From the NCBI RefSeq assembly GCF_013141765.1, contig NZ_WHOD01000056.1:1-64000 (forward strand): a DNA stretch of 64,000 nt. Reading direction: 5' to 3'. Positions 19,422 to 27,271 of this stretch are shown one piece after another. Position 1 is the stretch's first letter; each line of letters starts with the position of its first letter. A program made the translations under genes and the position numbers. The notes below the pieces were generated by a model. That model saw nothing but the letters and a program-made list of their open reading frames with translations, did not search any database and had not been told where the DNA came from. The stretch comes from Paenibacillus foliorum. GTDB lineage: Bacteria > Bacillota > Bacilli > Paenibacillales > NBRC-103111.

Positions 19422-20543
19422 TTAGTCCATAATCCGTTCACCTGATTCATTTAAGAAGAACAGCGCCTTCGACATATCTACCGCTACCTGCAGCTTGTCA
19501 TCCTCCTCATAACGAAATCGCGGATTACATCGGATCACAAGCGGGCGGTCTTGCCCGATATCCAAATGCAGGAAACGGTCTGCACCCATCAGCTCGCTTA
19601 TCTTGTGCACACCGGTAATAATGGCGCCTGGAAAAGCCTCGAACATCATTTCATCCAAACTAACGTTTTCCGGACGCACACCGAGCGTTATTGTTTTATT
19701 CACCTGCTTATTGCTGCGAAGGGCGAACGACTTGCTCTCCGGTATGGCCAAAGCGAAGCGCTGCGTATGAAACTCCAGCTTATTAAACTCATTTTCAATA
19801 ATTCGCCCTACTATGAAATTCATCGGTGGGGATCCGACAAAGCTGGCCACAAAGGTATTGCTAGGATTCGTATAAATCATTTCCGGGGTATCCACCTGTT
19901 GAATAATGCCGTCCTTCATAACGACAATACGGTCCCCCATCGTCATGGCTTCAATCTGATCATGGGTAACATAGATCATCGTGACACCCAGCTTTTTGTG
20001 GAGCTTGATGATTTCGGTCCGCATATGTACCCGCAATTTGGCATCAAGGTTGGAAAGCGGTTCATCCATCAAAAACACCTGTGGCGTTCTCACAATCGCA
20101 CGGCCTAACGCGACCCGTTGCCGTTGGCCGCCGGATAGCTCTCTTGGCTTTCTGCTCAGGTACTGCTCAATCTCCAGCACACGAGCAGCACGCTTTACCG
20201 CAATATCAATTTCATGCTTGGGCAGCTTCCGCAGCCGCAAACCGAAGGCAATATTTTCATAAACACTCATGTTCGGATACAGTGCATAGTTTTGGAATAC
20301 CATCGCAATGTCCCGATCCTTTGGCGGCAATTCGTTTACAAGCTTATCACCGATATAAATCTCACCCTCAGAAATATCCTCCAGACCCGCAATCATTCGC
20401 AATGTCGTCGATTTTCCACAACCGGAGGGTCCTACAAATACGAGAAATTCTTTATCTCTAATCTCCAAATGGAAATCCTTCACAACAGGATGCTTATCTT
20501 TACCGTACCGCTTAAAGAGATGATTGATCAAAATTCTCGCCAT
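19422..20543 (-). CDS. MsmX/UgpC-type ABC transporter ATPase for sugar uptake
   Basis: 373 residues from the ATG at 20543 (GGCGGAAG region upstream). Walker A GPSGCGKST, Q-loop VFQNYALYPNMSVYENIAFGL, signature LSGGQRQRVALGRA, Walker B VFLMDEPLSNLDAKLR and the H-loop VTHDQIEAMTMGDRI are all intact. The C-terminal ~130 residues are the MalK-like OB-fold/TOBE region (GVRPENVSLDE). It is the first gene of the importer operon. In Bacillus, proteins of this kind energise several sugar importers, so it could also drive the two permease pairs in this window that have no ATPase of their own. Confidence 0.95.
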   Translation of the reverse strand: MARILINHLFKRYGKDKHPVVKDFHLEIRDKEFLVFVGPSGCGKSTTLRMIAGLEDISEGEIYIGDKLVNELPPKDRDIAMVFQNYALYPNMSVYENIAFGLRLRKLPKHEIDIAVKRAARVLEIEQYLSRKPRELSGGQRQRVALGRAIVRTPQVFLMDEPLSNLDAKLRVHMRTEIIKLHKKLGVTMIYVTHDQIEAMTMGDRIVVMKDGIIQQVDTPEMIYTNPSNTFVASFVGSPPMNFIVGRIIENEFNKLEFHTQRFALAIPESKSFALRSNKQVNKTITLGVRPENVSLDEMMFEAFPGAIITGVHKISELMGADRFLHLDIGQDRPLVIRCNPRFRYEEDDKLQVAVDMSKALFFLNESGERIMD

Positions 20544-20688
20544 TCTTCCGCCCCCACGCATTTATTTTCGTATCATTGCTAACATTCTAATTCATTCGAT
20601 GTGAAGATAGTGTGAATGTTACTTGGTGAATAATTACAAGTTAGCTGTTGCTAAGTTAAATAATTCTGCTCCACAGGAGGAATCTATT

Positions 20689-21070
20689 ATGGCTAAACGA
20701 TCGCAGCTAGACAAGGCATCTACCCCAACACAATCATCACGGCGTGAGGAGACTTTGGAGGCCGCTGTAGGTGTGTTCGCATAGTTCGGTTATTACAGCA
20801 CAACAACCGCACAAATAGCGGAGAAGGTCGGCATTTCCCAGCCCTATGTGTTCAAATTGTTCAAGAACAAGCAGGAGCTCTTCATTGCTTCGCTGGAGCG
20901 AGCCTTTGAACGTACGCTGAATTGCTTCATACAGCTTCAAGCTTCCCCAGATAAGCTTGTGTATGAAATGATCTCCGTCTACGAGGAGTTAATGCAGACG
21001 CACCATAACGAAATCGTTCTGCAGGTTCAAGCTCAGGGCATTCGTGATGAGCCTATCAAGCAAATGAAGG
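20689..21070 (+). pseudogene. TetR-family regulator, inactivated by an amber stop and 3' truncation
   Basis: An ATG with a GGAGG site 7-8 nt upstream opens a frame MAKRSQLDKAS, then RREETLEAAVGVFA, which is interrupted by TAG at 20782-20784 (codon 32). In the same frame the TetR helix-turn-helix continues at once: FGYYSTTTAQIAEKVGISQPYVFKLFKNKQELF. The stop stands where family members usually have an FA.FGY residue, and TAG is one base from CAG (Gln). The regulatory domain is recognisable to about QAQGIRDEP and is then replaced by epimerase-like sequence, so both ends are broken. A start inside the helix-turn-helix is possible but would not give a working binding domain. Confidence 0.75.
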
Positions 21071-21424
21071 CACCCCATCACCTAGGTAAAAAGATCGTAA
21101 TCGTGGATGGTATTTATGTTTATGGCAAATCGCAAATGACAAGAGTTACTGAAGAGCATCCCAAAAATCCGCATACCCATAAAGGAAAAATAAGAATAAA
21201 GTTTGAAGAGTTAATTTTTGATAACAAGTGCCACAATGTCCAGGCGCTCATTGTACGTTTACCCGATTACTATGTGCCGACTTCTCAAAATGCCAAGCTT
21301 AATTAGTCTCATGGGTTTGTTTGACCCTCTCATGAGAGAGGTTGTTGAAATCATGTACTTAACCAAAGAGCCGCTAATCCTTAGCGGAGAAAAATATATG
21401 AGAAAGGGATCGAAGAAACACTAA
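21071..21424 (+). pseudogene. Remnant of an NAD-dependent epimerase/dehydratase-type gene
   Basis: Fused in frame to the broken TetR gene is KKIVIVDGIYVYGKSQ, then EEHPKNPHTHKGKIR and IVRLPDYYVPTSQNAKLN, the middle of a short-chain-type NAD epimerase (YGxxQ and RLPDxYGP motifs). The frame stops at 21304. In another frame LFDPLMREVVEIMYLTKEP and LILSGEKY matches the C-terminal part of the same family, ending at 21424. The N-terminal Rossmann half and a central piece are missing. The simplest reading is one or more deletions that joined a TetR gene to its former neighbour. TetR-epimerase neighbours are common, so this is probably local decay, not transfer. Confidence 0.65.
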
Positions 21425-21568
21425 GGCTACGGATGCAAAGCAAGCATACTAACTAACAAAAGGCATTTGCAAACATAATCCAATTTCATCAAGAAAGGAA
21501 TTTGTCATTTTTCGTCGAATAAATTATAGTACTTTAGTAGCTATTTCACTAACTTTGGGGGTGTAAAT

Positions 21569-23146
21569 ATGAGAGGAAGCCTAAAAATACGTCGCCTGCG
21601 CCTTGTCTACCTCATAATTGGTCTGGTCTTCCTTTCTATTTCAGGAACCTCCACCATTCAAATCATAGCTGCATACAAAGCTGAGCAAGCTTCTTTATAC
21701 GAGACCACTCTCGCACTTAACTATGAATCTGCCCAAAAAATGAGCGTCACCATGAACACTTTATTCAGCTCCATGAAGCGTAGTTTAAGAGTGATGTCAG
21801 AGCGTATCGCCAAACAAAGTAATGCTAACGCTTCCCTGCAAAGGGACTTGGATCTATTTACGGAGAGCACTAACTATTTTAATTCAGTATTTATTATTAA
21901 TAAAGATTCTACAATTATGAACGTATCGCCCATGGCAATTGGAGCAACCATTCCAAAGCTGATCTCTCAACCAGCGTTGCGAGCTTTAGAGCTCCGCCAA
22001 CCTTCCATCTCGGCTCCCTTCATTACAGCAACCAATAGGCTTATTATTCTTATGACCCAGCCTATTTACGACACATCGGGAGAGTATATGGGGTATATTG
22101 GGGGTACGATCTACTTGCGTGAGGATAATATCCTTAATAGTATTTTCGGCTCTTACACAGCATCCAAATCTTATGCTTACGTTGTAGATGGGGAAGGTAA
22201 TCTGCTCTATCATCCGGATAAAACACGACTGGGCGAAAACGTCGCAAAGAATAAAATAGTAGGGAAACTAACCAATGGTTTTGATGGACAAGAGGAAGTT
22301 GTTAATACGCACGGAAATTCATTTTTGGCAGGATACGCTGATTCTGATGAAAACGGATGGGGAATTGTTGTTCAGACTCCTATCGAGGTTATTAATGCGG
22401 AATCCAACAAAATGATTAAGAATGTAGTCCTGACATCACTCCCATTATTTCTTGTTATACTTCTTGTTACTTTATGGCTTGGTAAAATGCTTGCAGCCCC
22501 CTTCTCCTCCTTAGCTGAAACTGCACAAAAACTAGTGAGCGGCAGCCGAGTGGCAGACTTGCCTAAAGCCGTACACTGGAATTACGAGGCTTATCACTTA
22601 AATGAGACCATTTTATTAACTATGGACACATTGCAACAACGAGTCGACAATTACTCTATTGAGGCACAAACCGATCCATTGACTGGACTAGCTAACCGCC
22701 GGACGATGGATGTATGTTTAGCTAATTGGACGGTGGAAAATCACTCCTTTTCCGTCATAGCTATGGATATTGATCATTTCAAAGCCGTGAATGACACCTA
22801 TGGCCATCAGCTCGGCGATGAGGTATTGAAATATTTAGCTGCCGTTGTACTTTCTGTGATGCGTAAAGAAGATTATTGCTGCCGTTTTGGTGGAGAAGAG
22901 TTTGTAGTGCTGATGCCTGACATCTCTATCGAACTTGCGTATAAAACAGCTGAAACACTCCGAAAAAAACTGGAGACTCATAACAGCCCGACAGGTAAAC
23001 CAATCACAGTTTCAATCGGTATTGCTTCCCACCCCAACCATTCTTCTACAGACCAAACCGTCATGCAATGCGCAGATCAAGCGCTCTATACGGCCAAGAG
23101 GAACGGCAGGAATCAAACTATAGCCTACATGGCCAAAGCTGTATAA
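21569..23146 (+). CDS. Membrane diguanylate cyclase with dCache sensor
   Basis: 525 residues. A membrane segment near residues 12-32 is followed by a ~250-residue extracellular dCache-like sensor (VSPMAIGATIPKL, GYIGGTIYLRED, YAYVVDGEGNLLYHPD), a second span (~292-312) and a HAMP-like linker. The C-terminal GGDEF domain begins at DPLTGLANRRTMD and contains GGEEF at about residue 440. The product-binding inhibitory site RxxD is present five residues before it (RKED). It should make cyclic di-GMP in response to an external small ligand. It stands alone on the plus strand and ends at a shared terminator. Confidence 0.93.
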   Translation: MRGSLKIRRLRLVYLIIGLVFLSISGTSTIQIIAAYKAEQASLYETTLALNYESAQKMSVTMNTLFSSMKRSLRVMSERIAKQSNANASLQRDLDLFTESTNYFNSVFIINKDSTIMNVSPMAIGATIPKLISQPALRALELRQPSISAPFITATNRLIILMTQPIYDTSGEYMGYIGGTIYLREDNILNSIFGSYTASKSYAYVVDGEGNLLYHPDKTRLGENVAKNKIVGKLTNGFDGQEEVVNTHGNSFLAGYADSDENGWGIVVQTPIEVINAESNKMIKNVVLTSLPLFLVILLVTLWLGKMLAAPFSSLAETAQKLVSGSRVADLPKAVHWNYEAYHLNETILLTMDTLQQRVDNYSIEAQTDPLTGLANRRTMDVCLANWTVENHSFSVIAMDIDHFKAVNDTYGHQLGDEVLKYLAAVVLSVMRKEDYCCRFGGEEFVVLMPDISIELAYKTAETLRKKLETHNSPTGKPITVSIGIASHPNHSSTDQTVMQCADQALYTAKRNGRNQTIAYMAKAV

Positions 23147-23196
23147 GAAAAATGCACGGTTCAGCTCCGCTGAAAACTTATACATTCTGATATTAA

Positions 23197-23231
23197 GAAA
23201 AAAGGTTGGGGCTGTATGCCTCAACCTTTTT
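23197..23231. terminator. Bidirectional intrinsic terminator
   Basis: AAAAAGGTTGGGGC pairs with GCCTCAACCTTTTT (one G-T pair) around a 5-6 nt loop. It lies between the converging diguanylate cyclase and SLH-protein genes and has A/T runs on both sides, so it can serve both. Confidence 0.88.
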
Positions 23232-23254
23232 ATTCATTTATTGCCACACTCGGT

Positions 23255-25630
23255 TTATTTAAAGTTATCTAATAGAGCCTTGATTTGTGGGTTTAAATTT
23301 AATGTATTCAGGATGATCGTTAAAGCTTCCGCTCTGGTGGATGGGGCTTCTGGTTTGAACTTATCCCCTTCCTTACCCTTTATAATACCCGCTTGGGCAG
23401 CCTCTTGGATTTGACTGGAAGCAAAGGAATTGCCAGTATCGGAAAAAACTCCATTCGATTCACTCTTCTTCACGGCGTTCATATTCACGATTCGACTAAT
23501 AATAGCGACCATTTCAGCTCGAGAAACGGTTTGATCCGGACGGAACTCTTCACCGTAACCATTCAAAATGCCGGCATTCGCAAGCTTTTCAAGGGTATCT
23601 TTGGCCCAGTGGCTCTTGATATCGTTCATTGTAACCGACTGCTTAGAGGCATTGTTGATATGGAATACTCTGTCGATGATCACTGCAAATTCAGCTCGTG
23701 TGATATCTCCATCCGGTCTAAATTTTCCATCGTTATAGCCATCAATAATGTTCAATTTAACGAAGATATCAATCGTTTTTTCGGCCCAATGCTGTTGGAT
23801 GTCAGATAATTTCATCTTAACATCGGATTTTTTGGCATCTTCAATTCTGGTCTGAATACTCTTCACTACACTGCTATCTGTTTGTACAGCCTCGCTTTTA
23901 AATACGTCCGGGCTTGTGGGCAGTGTGGAAGGCACTGTCGGCTTAACCGTGTCCTCTGGCTGTTTCGTATCGGTTGGAGCTGCCGCTGGAGCAGAAGACC
24001 CCGTGTGGCTGGTGAGTCTAGGGACGGTGATCGTCACCACTTGAGATTGACCACCATAAGTAACGGCAACAACCGTGGTTCCGTAACCTACTGCTGTAAT
24101 TGCACCGGCTGTGCTAACGACAGCCACATTCACGTTCGAGGTTTCGAATACAGCCGAGTTGGTTACATCAGCCGTTGTATTATTGCTGTAAGCCGCAGTG
24201 ACGGCCAGTTGTTTCACGTCATTGAGGCGAATGCTGGCACTAATCGGATCAACCGCAAGAGACGTTACTGTCACTGGAGCAGGACCCTGAGTTGAAGTAA
24301 CCGATACGCTTACTGCAATGGTTTTTGTTTCTTGAATTCCACCGGCCTTGTTAATCCTCACCGTAACATTTCCGTTTACCGCTGTATCTGTATAAGTGAT
24401 GGCTCCGTTATTGGCTACGTTAACGTTGGAGGAATCCAAAGTCAACGTTACCCCCGTTGCACTCATCCCGGTTAGCCCGTTGAAGTAGGTCAAAAGGTTC
24501 GTGTACGTTCCTTCTGTAACCGTGAGGCTTGACGGCAGCAGGGCTTTCGCAGCAGCAATCGACGCATTGGCAAGCTCCGCTTGCGTTGGCGTGTGCGCCG
24601 ATACCGTTATGGCGATGGTTTTTGTTTCTTGTATTCCACCGGCCTTGTTAATCATCACCGTAACGTTTCCGTTTACAGCAGAGCCTGTATAAGTGATGTC
24701 CCCGTTATTGGCTACGTTAACGTTGGAAGACACCAAAGTCAGCGTTACCCCCGTTGCACTCATCCCGGTTAGCCCATTGAAGTAGGTCAAAAGGTTCGTG
24801 TACGTTCCTTCTGTAACCGTGAGGCTTGACGGCAGCAAATTTTTAGCGGTTACGATTGTATTTTCACTGGCAAAGGTATGTTTAAAGATCACTTTCGAAT
24901 ATAAAGAAGAAAGATAATGCGTACCATCCGGAAGAAACACGATACCGTTTACCTGAGGATTAGTCACCGACTCTAAAAATTTAATTTTTGTCGGATCATT
25001 ATCTGATTGCACGTTAAGGCTCGCATGATCAATTTTGTACATTTTACTCGAGCTATCAACAAAATGAAGGTCACCGCTCGGGTTAAATGCGATACCCGTA
25101 ATCGTTTGAGGCGCGTTCGTAATAACTGCTGTCGGAACCGTTTGACCTAGTTCCAATTTGTAGATGCCTTTGGTTATATAATCGGTCATATACAGATTGT
25201 CATTCGAGTCAAAGGTCAGCCCATACATATAGGAAAAATTTCCTGAAAAATAGGTTTGACTCTGACTCGTCACCTCAGTTGCATTCAACGGTAAATTCGT
25301 TAGCGAGGCTGCCGGAATCTTATAGACGTTCTTGTTGCTGTCCCTTGTATAGAACAAGTCTCCATGACTGTTTACGGCCACAGCCATAGGTGTGGAATAG
25401 GTATTCATGACTAAAACGTCGCTAACCTGTCCGGTCGCTGTTGAAATCCTTGAAATTTTATCAGCGCTCCGTTGAGCTACATAAATATAACCATCATAAT
25501 AGGCCATAGCTCTGGGATCGTTAATGGAGATCGAATCTGACAGAGTAGTAGCCCGGACCGAAGAGGGTGGGATCATACTGAAAACCATAGTTAGGATCAT
25601 TACCATGAGTAGAATTTTCTTACCTTGCAT
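23255..25630 (-). CDS. S-layer-anchored beta-propeller protein with Big-like and three SLH domains
   Basis: 791 residues with a signal peptide ending near SVRA. Residues ~30-265 form an NHL/SMP-like beta-propeller (MAYYDGYIYVAQRSADKISRIS, VNSHGDLFYTRDSNKNVYKI, FNPSGDLHFVDSSSKMYKID). Two almost identical ~75-residue modules follow (LLPSSLTVTEGTYTNLLTYF), then a Big_2-like Ig domain (LNDVKQLAVTAAYSNNTTADV). After a Pro-rich linker come three SLH domains (~615-785; HWAEKTIDIFVKLNIIDGY, RPDGDITRAEFAVII), which bind pyruvylated secondary cell-wall polymer. An AAGGAGG site is 12 nt before the ATG. It is a single-gene unit ending at a shared terminator. The ligand is unknown. Confidence 0.9.
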   Translation of the reverse strand: MQGKKILLMVMILTMVFSMIPPSSVRATTLSDSISINDPRAMAYYDGYIYVAQRSADKISRISTATGQVSDVLVMNTYSTPMAVAVNSHGDLFYTRDSNKNVYKIPAASLTNLPLNATEVTSQSQTYFSGNFSYMYGLTFDSNDNLYMTDYITKGIYKLELGQTVPTAVITNAPQTITGIAFNPSGDLHFVDSSSKMYKIDHASLNVQSDNDPTKIKFLESVTNPQVNGIVFLPDGTHYLSSLYSKVIFKHTFASENTIVTAKNLLPSSLTVTEGTYTNLLTYFNGLTGMSATGVTLTLVSSNVNVANNGDITYTGSAVNGNVTVMINKAGGIQETKTIAITVSAHTPTQAELANASIAAAKALLPSSLTVTEGTYTNLLTYFNGLTGMSATGVTLTLDSSNVNVANNGAITYTDTAVNGNVTVRINKAGGIQETKTIAVSVSVTSTQGPAPVTVTSLAVDPISASIRLNDVKQLAVTAAYSNNTTADVTNSAVFETSNVNVAVVSTAGAITAVGYGTTVVAVTYGGQSQVVTITVPRLTSHTGSSAPAAAPTDTKQPEDTVKPTVPSTLPTSPDVFKSEAVQTDSSVVKSIQTRIEDAKKSDVKMKLSDIQQHWAEKTIDIFVKLNIIDGYNDGKFRPDGDITRAEFAVIIDRVFHINNASKQSVTMNDIKSHWAKDTLEKLANAGILNGYGEEFRPDQTVSRAEMVAIISRIVNMNAVKKSESNGVFSDTGNSFASSQIQEAAQAGIIKGKEGDKFKPEAPSTRAEALTIILNTLNLNPQIKALLDNFK
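24315..24837 (-). repeat. Near-identical internal duplication within the SLH protein gene (297 bp period)
   Basis: Two copies, 24315-24540 and 24612-24837, differ at only a few bases over ~225 bp. They encode the duplicated LLPSSLTVTEG / VNVANNG / INKAGGIQETKTIA module. High DNA identity, including third codon positions, points to recent duplication or gene conversion. Confidence 0.85.
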
Positions 25631-25980
25631 ACGTGTGAAAAGCCTCCTTGTAGAATGGATTAAAGCAGGATGATGAATATTGCAGATCGCACTTCATTAC
25701 GAATGTTAAATCTATGACCCCCTTCATCAACAAGGTTCTAATTTACGACAAAAATTATAATAATTCGACACTTCTTTGTACCACACAGCCTCTTAACAAA
25801 ATCTAAACAATGTGGGGGATCATTGCCGTTCACCAATTAAGGAATGCGCGGCTTTGCACAGAGCTTCATGCTCCCTCTACTACCCTACTCTCCACCAATT
25901 AAAAAGGAGGCTCACAAAGTCTCTAAAGACTTTGCAACCCCCATGCTTTGTATCGCTGAACACTATAGCTTCCTATCAAT
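25631..25980. other. Gene-free interval between SLH gene and aldo/keto reductase gene
   Basis: No convincing frame. On the minus strand a TATAAT lies near 25750 upstream of the SLH gene and may be its -10 box, but its -35 is poor. CAAAGTC and GACTTTG (25914-25933) can form a short hairpin that lacks a T-run. Confidence 0.4.
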
Positions 25981-26994
25981 CTATCTAAGAGCTTCCGCCA
26001 CTCTACCTCTACGCTGCTGATTTTCAGCTGCCAGATCATAAGGGTAGCTTACAAGCAGCTCACTCACATCATTCAAACGATGTATTTGTTCCTCCGTCAA
26101 TGACCAGCCGCTTGCTCCCAGGTTATCATCAAGCTGGGCAACATTCCTCGCCCCGATAATCGGCGATGTTATGACGCTGCGGCTCAGCATCCAATTCAAA
26201 GCGACTTGTGCCGAAGATTTGTCCGTTTCTTTGGCAATCTCACTCAACGAATCGATAATGTTCCATGTGAACTCATTATCGTAGCGCTCCCAAGTGGCCT
26301 TATTAGCTCCAACTCGGGTATTCTCCTGCGGGATTTCTCCACGCTTGAATTTACCGCTTAGCAAGCCCCCGCGCAGTGGGCTCCATGGAATCACGCCAAC
26401 TCCCTCGTTCTCACACAAAGGCAGCAGCTCATACTCCGTTGCACGACACAACAAATTATATTGCGGCTGCAAGCAGACGAACGACTCCCAGCCATTCTGG
26501 CGGGATACATAGATCGCCTTCTGCAGCTGCCACGCTCTATAGTTGCTTGCTCCGATGTAGCGGACTACACCTTTGCGAACAAGATCATTCAGCGTGCTGA
26601 GCGTTTCCTCCAGCGGAGTTGCGGCATCCCACGCATGCACTTGAAACAGATCAATATAATCAGTGCCTAATCGGCGTAAGCTGTCTTCAACGGATGCTAG
26701 AATATGCTTGCGGCTTAAGCCCATATCATTAGGACCTTCTCCCATTCCAAAGCGCACCTTAGTAGCAACAACGAAATCATTCCTGTTCTTTTCCTTCAAC
26801 CAAGCGCCCACTATTTCTTCAGATAAGCCTTGTGAATAAACGTTAGCTGTATCGATAAAATTCCCGCCTGCTTCTGTATAGCCATCCATAATTCGGAAGC
26901 TTTCTTCCCGGTCCGCCGCAGCTCCGAATGTCATGGAGCCCAAACACAATTCGCTCACCTTTAAGCCTGTTTTCCCTACAAAACGGTAATCCAC
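25981..26994 (-). CDS. Aldo/keto reductase
   Basis: 337 residues; the start codon is GTG at 26994 with GGAGG 8 nt upstream. The (beta/alpha)8 family hallmarks are visible: LGSMTFG, the catalytic aspartate and tyrosine in [16 protein letters not shown], the lysine in [10 protein letters not shown], and the histidine in [28 protein letters not shown] near the end is the NADPH-binding region. It reduces aldehydes or ketones with NADPH; the natural substrate is unknown. It stands alone, transcribed in the same direction as the protease gene upstream but separated from it by a terminator. Confidence 0.93.
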   Translation of the reverse strand: MDYRFVGKTGLKVSELCLGSMTFGAAADREESFRIMDGYTEAGGNFIDTANVYSQGLSEEIVGAWLKEKNRNDFVVATKVRFGMGEGPNDMGLSRKHILASVEDSLRRLGTDYIDLFQVHAWDAATPLEETLSTLNDLVRKGVVRYIGASNYRAWQLQKAIYVSRQNGWESFVCLQPQYNLLCRATEYELLPLCENEGVGVIPWSPLRGGLLSGKFKRGEIPQENTRVGANKATWERYDNEFTWNIIDSLSEIAKETDKSSAQVALNWMLSRSVITSPIIGARNVAQLDDNLGASGWSLTEEQIHRLNDVSELLVSYPYDLAAENQQRRGRVAEALR

Positions 26995-27154
26995 AAGTAA
27001 TTCCTCCTCAATTAGGTTTATTGGCTGGTGTCCATTTCGTTGAAATTGCTATCTCCTACTCATTATATAAAACAAATCAACCGTTACGTAAGAGCTTACA
27101 TTTTCATAACCTAGTTGGGTTGAGGTAAGTGATACAGTAATAAAGCACAACCCG

Positions 27155-27238
27155 CAATAAAAAACACGCCCCCTAAGCCAGAGAAGACCTCTTATAAAAG
27201 AAGCACTTCTTAGCTCGTAGAGCGTGTTAGTTCTAATA
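27155..27238 (-). terminator. Intrinsic terminator of the HtrA-like protease gene
   Basis: On the minus strand AACACGC pairs with GCGTGTT at the base of a longer branched hairpin (inner CTAAG/CTTAG), followed directly by a run of six T. It lies about 35 bp past the stop of the protease gene. Confidence 0.7.
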
Positions 27239-27271
27239 AATTCTCAGAATAATAAATGACTTGATCTTATC

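Noticed and set aside
25914-25933. Hairpin CAAAGTC/GACTTTG as a terminator of the aldo/keto reductase gene
   Set aside because: Stem of only seven pairs and no T-run on the minus strand.
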